Origin: Ga0077555 sp964500805 | GTDB taxonomy: Bacteria > Pseudomonadota > Alphaproteobacteria > Rhizobiales > Hyphomicrobiaceae | Assembly: GCA_964500805.1 (NCBI GenBank) | Contig: CAZCQH010000026.1 | Span: 7,747-71,746 of the forward strand | Length of the DNA stretch: 64,000 nucleotides | Reading direction: 5' to 3' | Shown: positions 8,735 through 18,071 of the stretch, piece after piece | Numbering within the stretch: the first letter of the stretch is position 1 | How the letters are laid out: each line of letters begins with the position of its first letter | Made by a program: the position numbers and the translations under genes | Notes under the pieces: generated by a model | Databases searched by the model: none | Told to the model about the DNA's origin: nothing | What the model saw: the letters and a program-made list of their open reading frames with translations, nothing else

Positions 8735-10270
8735 ATGCGCACCGGGGAGGCTCGACGGTGGGGCATGGGCGGTGTTTCGTTCACGCTGTGGATTTCGTTC
8801 ACGCCGTCATTCGCGCAGTCGCCGGAAAGCCTTCCGCCAGAGCCGCTCCGGGAGGAGTGGTCACGCGTGCGCATCAAAGCACCCGCTCAGGAGATCGGAC
8901 CCGTGATGCGGGATGCGGAAAAGTCTCCGCCTTTGGGGAACGCAATGAAGCCGAAGGTCGATGACGCAGGGGCTGGCGATAAGGCGAAAGGGCGCCGCGC
9001 CCCGCGCCTGTCCGGCTCCGCGCCAGCCGCAAAGCCGACTGCCGAGGAGCCGTCGTCGCGAGCAGGCGTGACCTACGTAGCGATTGACTATTCCGACCTG
9101 CCCGGCTGGGCTGAGGACGATCACCTCGCAGCCTTGAAGGCTTTCGTGGTGTCGTGTCCGCCGCTCATTGCAGCGAGCAAGGCCGGCAACAAGGCCGGTG
9201 CGATACCGACGCCTCCGGACCTGCTTGCCGTCTGTGCTGCTGCCCTTCAGTTGCCGGCGAAACTGACGAGAAGCGAGTCGCGCGCCTTTTTTGAGCAGCA
9301 GTTTCGCCCGCATCGTATCGTGCATGCTGCTTCGCAGGGCTTGCTCACCGGCTACTACGAACCGCTCATCGAGGGCTCACGCCAACGTCAGGGCAAGTTT
9401 CAGTGGCCGATCCTGCGCCGTCCGGCTGATCTCGTGAATGTCGTCGATGAATCGCAGCGCGGTGCCGCGGGTGCGCAGCTCACGCACGCTCGGGTGGATG
9501 CCGGTGGCAAGCTGGTTCCCTACGCAACGCGGGCGGAGATCGATGCTGGCGCACTCGACGACAAGGGCCTCGAACTCTTCTATCTCGCCGATCCCGTCGA
9601 TGTGTTCTTCTTGCAGATCCAAGGCTCGGGACGAATCAAATTAGCTGACGGCTCGGTAGCGCAGGTCAATTACGACGGCAAGAATGGCCATCCCTACACG
9701 TCGATCGGGCGTTATCTCATCGACAATAGCCTCATGACCGCCGGGCAAATGTCGATGGGTGCCCTCGGCAGGTGGCTGAAGGCCGATCGAGAGCGCGGTC
9801 GGCGCGTCATGCAGCAGAATGCATCGTATGTTTTCTTCCGGGAGCTGAACGGCGATACCGCCGGGCCGCTCGGCGTGCTCGGCATTCCGCTCACCACGGG
9901 GCGCAGCCTCGCCGTTGATGCAGGTGTGCATGCGCTGGGATTGCCGATCTTTGTGAACGCGCCGACGCTGACGCACGCGTTGAAGGGCCAGCCGTTCCAG
10001 CGCTTGTTGATCGCGCAGGACGTTGGCTCGGCGATCAAGGGCGCGGAGCGTGGCGATATCTATTTCGGCTCTGGCGATGCCGCCGGACGGATTGCCGGCA
10101 TTACCAAACATCCCGGGCACCTCGTCGTCTTTCGGCCGCGGACGTCCACTGATCAAGGTCGCGAGATTGCAACGGGCTCGACCGAGGCGGCGTCTACGCA
10201 AACTGCCACTACGGCGCGCGGCGGTGACGCTGCCAGCGCTCTCAAGGGCGCGCGACAGGCGAAACCATGA
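8735..10270 (+). CDS. mltA: Membrane-bound lytic murein transglycosylase A (MltA)
   Basis: A 511-aa protein. It has the MltA barrel domain (GLLTGYYEPLIEGSRQRQGKF; DPVDVFFLQIQGSGRIKLADG) and a C-terminal 3D domain (LIAQDVGSAIKGAERGDIYFGSGDAAG) carrying the catalytic Asp. It cleaves peptidoglycan glycan strands to 1,6-anhydro-muropeptides. The N-terminus is hydrophobic (VSFTLWISFTPSFAQ), in keeping with export, but no lipobox Cys is seen there. The family domain does not begin until about residue 100, so the first 100 residues are an extra low-complexity lead. Its stop overlaps the smr start as ATGA. Confidence 0.92.
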   Translation: MRTGEARRWGMGGVSFTLWISFTPSFAQSPESLPPEPLREEWSRVRIKAPAQEIGPVMRDAEKSPPLGNAMKPKVDDAGAGDKAKGRRAPRLSGSAPAAKPTAEEPSSRAGVTYVAIDYSDLPGWAEDDHLAALKAFVVSCPPLIAASKAGNKAGAIPTPPDLLAVCAAALQLPAKLTRSESRAFFEQQFRPHRIVHAASQGLLTGYYEPLIEGSRQRQGKFQWPILRRPADLVNVVDESQRGAAGAQLTHARVDAGGKLVPYATRAEIDAGALDDKGLELFYLADPVDVFFLQIQGSGRIKLADGSVAQVNYDGKNGHPYTSIGRYLIDNSLMTAGQMSMGALGRWLKADRERGRRVMQQNASYVFFRELNGDTAGPLGVLGIPLTTGRSLAVDAGVHALGLPIFVNAPTLTHALKGQPFQRLLIAQDVGSAIKGAERGDIYFGSGDAAGRIAGITKHPGHLVVFRPRTSTDQGREIATGSTEAASTQTATTARGGDAASALKGARQAKP

Positions 10271-10977
10271 CGCGGCGGCGCGAAGAGAAGCGGTCTCATG
10301 CTCCGAGCGCAAAGAGCGACGGCAAGGGGCCGAAAGCAAAAACGTCCGAGCTGTCCGAAGAGGATCACGCCCTCTGGGAGTACATGAAGCAAGGGCTCCA
10401 GCCGCTGCGCAAGGGCAAGCCGCGTGTGCCACATGCGTCAGCGGAGCTGCCAGTGCCAGATCCGACGCAGTCTCACGGGAGTGCTCGCAACACAGTCCTA
10501 CACCATCGGTCCACCGAGCCGGATGCACGCTTTCGGTCGCACGCTTTGCGACCTGAGCCACGGATTGTCTCACCGTCCGCGAAGGCGCCGCCGCCGCTGC
10601 AACGCTTCGAGAAGAAGCGCTTGCGGCGCATCGCATCCGGACAGATGCAGATCGAGGCTCGCCTCGATCTTCATGGCAGCCGGCAGTCGGAGGCGCACCA
10701 GAAGCTACGCGCGTTTCTGCTTCGCTCGGTCTCGAAGGGCTACTCGACGGTGCTCGTGGTCACCGGCAAGGGGGCGCCGCCCGCTAGTCAAACCAATAAT
10801 TTCTCCGACCCATTCGGTCGTGAGCAGCGGGGCGTTCTGCGCCGCATGGTGCCTCTCTGGCTGGAGGAGCCGGAACTGAGTGCCATCGTTGCGAGCTACA
10901 CAACAGCCGCGATCCAGCACGGTGGCGAGGGCGCAATTTACATCCATCTGCGGCGGAAACTCGCGGTTGGGCGCTAA
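10267..10977 (+). CDS. Smr/MutS2-type small nuclease domain protein
   Basis: A 236-aa protein with an unstructured N-terminal half and a C-terminal Smr domain: LDLHGSRQSEA near residue 136, VVTGKG near residue 170, then RRMVPLWL and GGEGAIYIHLRRK. Smr domains nick or bind DNA or RNA; family members without MutS domains are often linked to ribosome rescue or mRNA cleavage. It overlaps mltA by ATGA, so the two are translationally coupled. The pair mltA-smr is standard in alphaproteobacteria. Confidence 0.9.
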   Translation: MTRRREEKRSHAPSAKSDGKGPKAKTSELSEEDHALWEYMKQGLQPLRKGKPRVPHASAELPVPDPTQSHGSARNTVLHHRSTEPDARFRSHALRPEPRIVSPSAKAPPPLQRFEKKRLRRIASGQMQIEARLDLHGSRQSEAHQKLRAFLLRSVSKGYSTVLVVTGKGAPPASQTNNFSDPFGREQRGVLRRMVPLWLEEPELSAIVASYTTAAIQHGGEGAIYIHLRRKLAVGR

Positions 10978-10988
10978 TGCGCGCGGTC

Positions 10989-11675
10989 TCAACCGTTCCA
11001 CCAGCGATGCCATTTGCGGCGTAGCCAGCCCGGCTCGGCAGAGGCCGCGCCATTACCACGCACATACGCCTCGGCCTCGTTGAGCAGCCCGCGCAGGCGC
11101 GCGAGATCGAAGCCGCCGCTCCGCGCCTCGAGGTCGTCGATGTTCCGTGCCCAGCTTCGATCGCGACGGGCCGGATTGATGACGGCGACGAACGGAATGG
11201 CCCGCACTTTGGTGCCGTTCGAGCCTTGCAACACGTGGTCGAGCACGGCGTGTCCACTCGGGATCTCGGCCTTGGTACCCTTGTCAAGCATCGAAACGCC
11301 GATCTCGAGATGGCGGAACGTGCGCGCGAAATCCACAGTCTCGCTTTGGTAGCCGAGTAGCTCTGGCCCAGAGATCACCTTCTGCAGCGACGCGCACGAG
11401 GGACACCATGTGGCGCCGAAGGTAATGAGCAGGAGCTTTCCCTCGAAGCGGGCCTGCTCGAGTCCCTTGGCGAAGAGCGCCATTTGATCGGCGCACACGT
11501 CATAGTTGGCAACACCCGGACGCGACGGCTTGGCCGCCCGCGCCGGATCGTCCCGGCACGCGGCGGTCGTCTCGAAGCGGTACTCTGCAGTCGGAATCGT
11601 CCCAGCCTGGCACACCGGCAAGGCTGGAATGGTCGCGACGATCGCTATCGCTGTCCGGATTTGCCTGAAGCGCAT
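10989..11675 (-). CDS. Exported thioredoxin-fold protein
   Basis: A 228-aa protein with a signal peptide (residues 1-24, ending PVCQAG) and a thioredoxin-like domain around LLLITFGATWCPSCASLQKVI, where WCPSC is the redox CxxC. A later IPFVAVINP supplies the cis-Pro. ATG 11675 has GGAAGG about 10 nt upstream; the longer frame to 11723 lacks one. It probably acts as a periplasmic disulfide reductant or isomerase. The C-terminus is basic and Trp-rich (GWLRRKWHRWWNG), which is unusual. The partner is unknown. Confidence 0.75.
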   Translation of the reverse strand: MRFRQIRTAIAIVATIPALPVCQAGTIPTAEYRFETTAACRDDPARAAKPSRPGVANYDVCADQMALFAKGLEQARFEGKLLLITFGATWCPSCASLQKVISGPELLGYQSETVDFARTFRHLEIGVSMLDKGTKAEIPSGHAVLDHVLQGSNGTKVRAIPFVAVINPARRDRSWARNIDDLEARSGGFDLARLRGLLNEAEAYVRGNGAASAEPGWLRRKWHRWWNG

Positions 11676-11753
11676 GCTGCTCGAGCCTTCCTTGCCGCCG
11701 CCGCTCGTCCGGCGTCGGCCCAAGGTCGCGGAGCAACCGCCGTGCCAGAAGCG

Positions 11754-12266
11754 TTACGGACACGCTGCCATCGCGGCCTGCAGCGCCTGAGTCACGCCGG
11801 CGAGGGAGTAGGTATCGACCGTCACCGTGCCGCGCTCGCTCGTTGCCTGCACCGAGAGTTGGCGGCCCTTCTTCAGAGCCTCGACGATCGCTGCTTCCTC
11901 TGTGACGTCCGCAACGAAGGCGCGATCGGCCTCTGCGAACAGCTTGTACGGCTTGGTATCGATCGACACCGTGACTGTGCTGCCCTTCTTCACGGGGTAG
12001 CCGAGCTTGATGCTGACCTCTGCTTTGGTGCCAGTCTTCGGCCACGACGTGATATAGAAGTGGGGCGGATCGCGTCTGGCCGTGGCGGGTTGGCGCTCCT
12101 TCGGTTGTGTCGCGGCAAAACAGAGCTTCGTCGTGCCGTCGTCGTGAGCAAAGGCTGTCCAATCTGCGTGGCGTGCGAGGACTTGTGCCGCCAGGGCGTT
12201 GGGCAGGACAGACAGCGCCAGTGCCAGTGCCACGATTGCTGCTTTGGTATTTGTATGCCCTGTCAT
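11754..12266 (-). CDS. Invasion-associated locus B (IalB) family protein
   Basis: A 170-aa exported protein with a signal peptide to about ALAA. It has an IalB-type core: W-x-A-F with the LCFAATQPKERQP turn, ITSWPKTGTKAEVSIKLGYPVKKGS and FVADVTEEAAIVEALKKG. The family name comes from Bartonella, where IalB aids erythrocyte invasion. In free-living alphaproteobacteria these are small periplasmic proteins of unknown role. I prefer ATG 12266 to the TTG at 12281 because a purine-rich GCAGG precedes it. Confidence 0.8.
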   Translation of the reverse strand: MTGHTNTKAAIVALALALSVLPNALAAQVLARHADWTAFAHDDGTTKLCFAATQPKERQPATARRDPPHFYITSWPKTGTKAEVSIKLGYPVKKGSTVTVSIDTKPYKLFAEADRAFVADVTEEAAIVEALKKGRQLSVQATSERGTVTVDTYSLAGVTQALQAAMAACP

Positions 12267-12302
12267 ATGTCGCGCCTGCAAATTGATCGCTAGCTCGTGC
12301 GG

Positions 12303-14291
12303 CTACAGCAGTAAGCGGGTGAGCATACCACGAGCCGCCTTGAGAGCGGCATCGAAGCGCGCCACGAAGGTCTCGAAGCTCTGCGTCACCTGCCACAGGA
12401 TGCCGATCGCTGGCGCGAGGAGACGAAACGCAACATCGCGCGCCTCGCGCTGGCCGAGGTTGAGCTTCAGCTGCTCAAGGTGGGACACGCGGAAAATCGC
12501 GAGCGCTTCGGCGAGGCGCTGTTCGAGCGGGATGCCGGCCGTTTCCGCGCCCGTCTTCTTCGCCTGTGCGTCTCGCCACATGACGTTTAGCACGGTGTGC
12601 CGGAGCGCCATCGTCTCAGCTTCGACGGCGCGCCGGACTTTGCGGCGTAACAAGAGCCATGGCGGGATGAACCCGACAAGCAGCAACGCGGCTGTGATTG
12701 CCAGTCCCGCATAGTCGGTGATCTCGCCCCCCGTGTACCAGAGATAGAGGATCGTTACGGCACTGAATCCGAGCACGATCGTGGCGCCCTGCGAGCTCAT
12801 CAGCAGGAAAGGTCGGTAGTGGCGCTCGTGGAGGACGAGCTCGATCGGCGAGCGGAATGAAAAGGAGCGGATCATCACGTAATTTTTGATCAGGAACCCC
12901 ACCAGCATGACCCAGATGAAAGCGTTGAGCACCCACTCGACGCACCATGTGCCCCACATCAGATGGTCGATCGGACCGACCAAATTCCCGCTGCCCATAC
13001 GCTCATAACGGCTCTCGGGACGATTGAGGTACTGCCAGTCGAGGTAGCAGAAGGGCGCGGCTATCAGGATCGCTGCAAGGAAGCCAACTGCGCCGAGCAG
13101 CGCGCGAAGTCCGCGCGCCGCCCGCTGGGCCGGCACTTCGAGGTGCTTCACGCCTTCGCGGAAGCTTCGCGTATAGGCGGTGATGAAGAGACGCACGGCT
13201 ATTAGATGCGCGGCGAGATAGAAGGGCATGAAGCGCCACTCGACCGAGGCGAGGAATTTCGCCTTGTCGGGCGCCAGAGCGTAGCCGGCGCCCCACGCGC
13301 TAGCGCAAAGCAGGATGACCAGCAGCAGAAACGGGATCGGGCGCGTCGGAAAGATGCGGTCGATGGGCGCCAGCGCCGTGCCTTCGAGCGAGAGCGCTGC
13401 TTCGGCGCCGCTGGCGCCGGCCTCGGGCATCTGGGGCTCGCGTTGCGGCTCCCCGGCGCGAGCCGAGGGCAGCGCGCCGGCCGCGGGCTTTGCCGCGGCT
13501 GGTGCTGGCGCCACGTGCGGATCACCTGATTTCTTGGCGCTGGCGGTAGGCGATTGCGGAGAGGATAGCGGCCGCAGTGATGATCCCGCTGGCGCAGCGG
13601 CGCTGGCTGGAGCGGAGGGCGATGCGGGCCGCACGGGTTGCGCAGCAGATGGCGCGCTTGAGATCATTGCGGTCGGTGCCGCTGGTTTCGTCTCGACAGG
13701 AGACCCGGGTCTGGAGGTGGTGGCCGATGCGGGCGCACCTCCGCCGACACTTGGCACGGATGCTGTCTCCGCGCCGGGGGCCGGGCTGGCTGCCGGCGGG
13801 GATGGCCGTTGCGGTGCTGCAGTGCCGGCAGCGGACGGTCCTTTGATTGGCGGCGCAGCCGGTTGGGAGATCATCGGGCGCACCGGCTGGGCAGCACCTG
13901 GAGGTGGTCCCGGAGGTGCCGAGCTCGCCGGCGTGGCGACAGCAGTGACCGTTGAGCCGGGCGGTACCTGCTGCGTGGAGCCGGACTTCGCCGCCGGCGG
14001 CGCTTTAGCGTCTGCTCCAGGAACCGTGGGCACAGCCTGCGACCGTGGCGCCAGTAGAGGCGTGGTCGTCTCCGGCTTCTGAGCGTCCGTTAATGCGTCT
14101 CCCAATGCAGGGGCTGCTGCACGCGCAGGTGTGGCCTTGTCCCCCAGCAGCTGCATCAAGCCTGCCGGCTTCGGCGCGCTTATCGGGGCTTCCGCCGTGC
14201 TTGATTGTGCTCCGGCTGGCGCCTTTTTGTCCTGTTCCTTGGCGTTGGAGGCGGGGAGGGAAGGAAGGTCTTTTGGTGTGTCAGCGGCCAT
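12303..14291 (-). CDS. Conserved hypothetical membrane protein with long Ala/Pro-rich N-terminal region
   Basis: A 662-aa protein I do not recognise. Residues 1 to about 290 are almost entirely Ala, Pro, Ser, Gly and Thr with scattered Lys. The rest has about six membrane helices (FLLLVILLCASAWGAGYAL, PFYLAAHLIAVRLFITAY, ALLGAVGFLAAILIAAPF, VLNAFIWVMLVGFLI, and two more) and a soluble C-terminal helical tail. ATG 14291 follows CAGGGG; the frame extends to 14357 without support. The layout suggests a disordered cytosolic or wall-spanning tether joined to a membrane core. It shares its strand with the IalB-like gene but lies 36 bp upstream of it. Confidence 0.75.
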   Translation of the reverse strand: MAADTPKDLPSLPASNAKEQDKKAPAGAQSSTAEAPISAPKPAGLMQLLGDKATPARAAAPALGDALTDAQKPETTTPLLAPRSQAVPTVPGADAKAPPAAKSGSTQQVPPGSTVTAVATPASSAPPGPPPGAAQPVRPMISQPAAPPIKGPSAAGTAAPQRPSPPAASPAPGAETASVPSVGGGAPASATTSRPGSPVETKPAAPTAMISSAPSAAQPVRPASPSAPASAAAPAGSSLRPLSSPQSPTASAKKSGDPHVAPAPAAAKPAAGALPSARAGEPQREPQMPEAGASGAEAALSLEGTALAPIDRIFPTRPIPFLLLVILLCASAWGAGYALAPDKAKFLASVEWRFMPFYLAAHLIAVRLFITAYTRSFREGVKHLEVPAQRAARGLRALLGAVGFLAAILIAAPFCYLDWQYLNRPESRYERMGSGNLVGPIDHLMWGTWCVEWVLNAFIWVMLVGFLIKNYVMIRSFSFRSPIELVLHERHYRPFLLMSSQGATIVLGFSAVTILYLWYTGGEITDYAGLAITAALLLVGFIPPWLLLRRKVRRAVEAETMALRHTVLNVMWRDAQAKKTGAETAGIPLEQRLAEALAIFRVSHLEQLKLNLGQREARDVAFRLLAPAIGILWQVTQSFETFVARFDAALKAARGMLTRLLL

Positions 14292-14626
14292 GGCATGCCC
14301 CTGTCGATGATCGATGGCTGTGGCGACGGCACCGCTTTCAAAACCCCAGTGAGTCACGTGGCAGAGGCGATGTTAAGTCATGATCGAGGTTCAGAAGTGA
14401 CCTTCCGGCCACGGTAACGGCGCGTCAGCAATCAATGAGGCTCGTGCGGACCAGGTCGCGAATGCGCGCAGCAAGACGGTGCGCCAGCCGGGAGTACATT
14501 CGGCACTGGAAGGTAGGCCGAATGAGCAATCTGCGCGCCGAAATCGGCCATTGCGCCGCATCAAGGCGCGCATAACGAGCAGAGGCTAGGAAGGTCGAGC
14601 ACTCATCTGAGCCCTGGTGACGCGCC
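14292..14626. other. Intergenic region of 335 bp with no recognisable content
   Basis: This region lies between the divergent 662-aa membrane protein and the universal stress protein. Both promoters must lie here, but I see no convincing -35/-10 pair, inverted repeat, RNA gene or conserved short frame. Short open frames in it have no family resemblance. Confidence 0.5.
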
Positions 14627-15055
14627 ATGAAGAAGCTGCTTGTTCCTGTTGACAGCTCCGAGAATTCATTGCGCGCCCTGCAATATGCGATCGACCTCGC
14701 GCGGCAGTTGCCGTCGACTGAGCTTCATGTGGTGACGGCGCATGAGGCCGGTCACGAGAATCCGCGGACACTTGCGTACCTGCCGCTCGAGAAGCTCGAG
14801 CAAGCGCTCAAAGAGCATAGCGAGGCCATTCTGCGACCGGCCATCGAGAAGGCGACCGCATCCGGCGTCAAGTTCACCAGCGAGATCCTGATCGGAGTCA
14901 TTCCCAAGGCTATCGTCGAACGTGCCGAAGCCCTCGGGTGCGATGCCATCGTCATGGGCACACGCGGCATGGGCGCCATCGGCAATCTTGTCATGGGATC
15001 GGTCGCAACGAAGGTGATCCACATGACGATGCTGCCGGTCACACTAGTGAAATAG
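14627..15055 (+). CDS. Universal stress protein (UspA family, ATP-binding type)
   Basis: A 142-aa single-domain Usp. It opens KKLLVPVDSSENSLRALQYA and ends with GTRGMGAIGNLVMGSVATKVI, the G-x2-G-x9-G-S/T loop that binds ATP. ATP-binding Usp proteins help survival under energy or oxygen stress. It lies 109 bp upstream of a P-type ATPase on the same strand. An 8-bp inverted repeat between the two suggests the ATPase may have separate control. Confidence 0.92.
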   Translation: MKKLLVPVDSSENSLRALQYAIDLARQLPSTELHVVTAHEAGHENPRTLAYLPLEKLEQALKEHSEAILRPAIEKATASGVKFTSEILIGVIPKAIVERAEALGCDAIVMGTRGMGAIGNLVMGSVATKVIHMTMLPVTLVK

Positions 15056-15128
15056 CGATCCTTCTGATCCATGGCTTCCGTCTTGGCTGCCGCGGCACCA
15101 CGGGAGAAACTTCTCGATCACGTATGGA

Positions 15129-15150
15129 TTGGTTAGCTCAATCTAACCAA
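15129..15150 (+). promoter_or_regulatory. Perfect 8-bp inverted repeat before the P-type ATPase
   Basis: TTGGTTAG at 15129-15136 and CTAACCAA at 15143-15150 are exact reverse complements around a 6-nt loop. The element ends 14 bp before the ATG at 15165. There is no T-run after it, so it looks more like an operator or a hairpin at the ribosome site than a terminator. Confidence 0.45.
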
Positions 15151-15164
15151 CCTCCATCGCATTT

Positions 15165-17951
15165 ATGCAGCGCCGAATGGAAGCATCTGCCCAGAGTACA
15201 ACCCATGCTTCTGCACGACCAGAGGCCCCCCGACAACCGTGGCACAGTCTGGCCGTTGCCGACGTGCATCAGGCGCTTGGCGCGACGTCTTCGGGATTGA
15301 CGCTGGCCGAAGCAGCACAACGGCTTCGCCAGCATGGCCCGAACGCCCTGCCAGCCGCCCCGGGCAAGTCATCGCTTCGTCGGTTCCTCGAGCAGTTCCA
15401 CAATCTGCTGATCTACGTGCTGATTGGGGCCGCCGTGATCACGGCGTTGCTCGGGCACGCCGTCGATACGGTGGTCATCGCTGCTGTCGTGGTCCTCAAC
15501 GCCGTCATCGGATTCGTACAGGAGGGAAAGGCAGAGGCCGCTTTGCAGGCGATCCGAGCGATGATCAGCCCGAGGGCATCGGTTCTCAGAGAAGGCAAGC
15601 GGCTGTCGATCGACGCCGCCGAGGTCGTGCCCGGTGACATACTTCTCCTTGAGCCTGGTGATCGGGTCACCGCGGATGTGCGCCTCGCGAAGGCTCGAAA
15701 TCTCCGCGTTGACGAGGCGATCCTGACAGGTGAATCGGTACCGGTCACCAAACTGACAGAGCCGGTTCCGTCGGAAGCCTCGATCGGAGATCGAAGATCG
15801 ATGGCATTCTCCGGGACACTCGTGACATCCGGACAAGGCACGGGTGTGGTCGTCGCCACTGGCCCTTCAACCGAGCTCGGACACATCAGCGCGCTTCTGG
15901 GCCGCGTCGAGCAGTTGGAGACGCCACTCATTCGCCAGATGAACGCCTTCGCCCGCCAGCTCACGATCGTCATTCTCGCACTCGCGGTCGTCACCTTCGG
16001 ATTTGCCACACTCGTTCGCGGCTACCCGCTCGCCGAAGCCTTCATGGCCGTTGTCGGCATGGCGGTTGCGGCTATCCCGGAAGGCCTACCCGCGGTGATG
16101 ACGATCACACTGGCGATCGGCGTGCAGCGCATGGCCGCCCGCAACGCCATCATCCGGCGCCTACCGGCCGTGGAGACGCTCGGCTCAGTGTCGACCATCT
16201 GCTCTGACAAGACGGGCACGCTCACGCGCAATGAAATGGCGGTCACTCAAGTCACGACTGGGGAGCGGTCCTATGTGGTGGGCGGCGTGGGCTATGCGCC
16301 GAAAGGTGGCTTCAGCATCGACGGTCGAGAGACGGACCCGGCGGGGGACGACCGGCTCATCGAGATCGGCAGGGCCGCGCTTCTGTGCAACGATGCCGCG
16401 ATCCGCGACATCTCAGGCAACTTCGTTGCCGATGGAGATCCAATGGAGGGTGCCCTCGTGGCGCTTGGACTGAAGGTAGGCCACGATCGACTGGCACTCG
16501 AGAAAGCCTACCCTCGCGTCGACGAGATTCCGTTCGATGCTGCGCATCGTTATATGGCGACGCTGCATCACCGGCACGACGGCTCGGCGTTGGTCTACGT
16601 GAAAGGCGCGCCGGAACGGGTGATCGAGATGTGCAGCGTCCAGGCTGGCAAGGCTAGAACGGCACCAACCGACAAGAGCTACTGGGCGTCTGAGATAGAG
16701 CGCCTTGCCCGCGACGGCCGCCGCGTGCTCGCCCTCGCGACGCGAGAGCTCCCACCGGGCAAGCGGGACTTGAGCTTCAACGATGTGGAGCAGGACCTGA
16801 CTCTGCTCGGTGTCGTCGGACTGATCGACCCGCCTCGCCCCGAGGTGATCGACGCGATTGCCGAATGCCGCACCGCCGGTATCGCGGTGAAAATGATCAC
16901 CGGAGATCATGCGGCGACAGCCGGAGCGATCGCTGGAGAGCTTGGTCTCGAGAACGCCGGAGCGCCGCTGACCGGCCGCGACCTGGAGAGCCTCGATGAG
17001 GCCGGGATGCGGCGCGCCGTCGCCACGACGAGTGTGTTCGCCCGCACAAGCCCCGAGCACAAACTGCGTTTGGTCGAGGCGCTTCAAGCCGATCGCGCTG
17101 TGATCGCCATGACCGGAGACGGCGTCAACGACGCACCTGCATTGAAACGCGCCGACGTCGGCGTCGCCATGGGCAGGACCGGGACGGAAGCGGCCAAGGA
17201 AGCGTCCGATATGGTCCTCGCCGACGACAACTTCGCCTCGATCGTCGCCGCTGTCCGCGAGGGACGTACCGTCTACGACAACCTCACAAAGGTGATCGGC
17301 TGGACGCTGCCGACCAACGGTGGCGAGACCCTCATCATCGTCGCCGCGATCCTGCTCGGCCTGACGCTGCCGGTGACGCCGGTGCAGATCCTGTGGATCA
17401 ACATGGTCACTGCGGTCGGGCTCGGTCTCGTCCTGGCATTCGAGCCATCGGAACCCGGCATCATGAACCGTCCTCCTCGACGAGCGGATGCGCCGATTTT
17501 ATCCCGCTTCCTCCTGTGGCGAGTTGTGCTGGTATCCGCCCTGTTCGCGCTTGGTGCCTTTGGCGTTTTCTACTGGGCCGAGGCGCGCGGCCTTTCACAT
17601 GAAATGGCACGCACGATGGTCGTGAACACCATCGTGGTCATGGAGATCTTCTACCTTTTCTCGGTTCGCTATTTGCACGGCCCGTCCGTCACTTTGCAAG
17701 GCGTGCTCGGAACCCCGGCCGTTCTGATCGGAGTCGGCAGCATCGTCATGCTTCAGCTCGCGTTCACGTATCTGCCGATCATGCAGCACTTGTTCCAGAC
17801 GCGCGCTGTCGCCGTCGGCGATGGTTTGGTCATCGTCGCGATTGGCGTGGTGCTGCTGCTCATCCTCGAGCTCGACAAGCGCCTCGCACATTTGTGGCGA
17901 CGAGGGTCGAAATCGAGATGGGGGACGTCCGTGAGTTCTGGAGCAAGTTGA
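15165..17951 (+). CDS. P-type cation-transporting ATPase (type II, PEGLP motif)
   Basis: A 928-aa type II pump. The order is: N-terminal cation-ATPase domain (residues about 20-90), actuator domain with DEAILTGESVPV, membrane PEGLPAVMTITLAIG (ion-binding helix 4), phosphorylation site CSDKTGTLTRNEM near residue 348, the hinge MTGDGVNDAPALKRADVG, and six C-terminal helices. PEGLP is typical of Ca2+ and related pumps; the ion here is inferred, and Na+/K+ is possible. It follows a universal stress protein. An alternative start is ATG 15177. Neither start has a strong ribosome site, and an inverted repeat sits just upstream. Confidence 0.88.
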   Translation: MQRRMEASAQSTTHASARPEAPRQPWHSLAVADVHQALGATSSGLTLAEAAQRLRQHGPNALPAAPGKSSLRRFLEQFHNLLIYVLIGAAVITALLGHAVDTVVIAAVVVLNAVIGFVQEGKAEAALQAIRAMISPRASVLREGKRLSIDAAEVVPGDILLLEPGDRVTADVRLAKARNLRVDEAILTGESVPVTKLTEPVPSEASIGDRRSMAFSGTLVTSGQGTGVVVATGPSTELGHISALLGRVEQLETPLIRQMNAFARQLTIVILALAVVTFGFATLVRGYPLAEAFMAVVGMAVAAIPEGLPAVMTITLAIGVQRMAARNAIIRRLPAVETLGSVSTICSDKTGTLTRNEMAVTQVTTGERSYVVGGVGYAPKGGFSIDGRETDPAGDDRLIEIGRAALLCNDAAIRDISGNFVADGDPMEGALVALGLKVGHDRLALEKAYPRVDEIPFDAAHRYMATLHHRHDGSALVYVKGAPERVIEMCSVQAGKARTAPTDKSYWASEIERLARDGRRVLALATRELPPGKRDLSFNDVEQDLTLLGVVGLIDPPRPEVIDAIAECRTAGIAVKMITGDHAATAGAIAGELGLENAGAPLTGRDLESLDEAGMRRAVATTSVFARTSPEHKLRLVEALQADRAVIAMTGDGVNDAPALKRADVGVAMGRTGTEAAKEASDMVLADDNFASIVAAVREGRTVYDNLTKVIGWTLPTNGGETLIIVAAILLGLTLPVTPVQILWINMVTAVGLGLVLAFEPSEPGIMNRPPRRADAPILSRFLLWRVVLVSALFALGAFGVFYWAEARGLSHEMARTMVVNTIVVMEIFYLFSVRYLHGPSVTLQGVLGTPAVLIGVGSIVMLQLAFTYLPIMQHLFQTRAVAVGDGLVIVAIGVVLLLILELDKRLAHLWRRGSKSRWGTSVSSGAS

Positions 17952-18071
17952 CCAGTTGCCGGGAGACGAGCGGGCCTTTATCGCCGCCGATCGAGCAGCG
18001 CGCGAAAACAGGAATTCTCTCTTCAACCTGAGTGGTCTTGATCGACGCCGACAACTGCGAAACGGCGCAGC

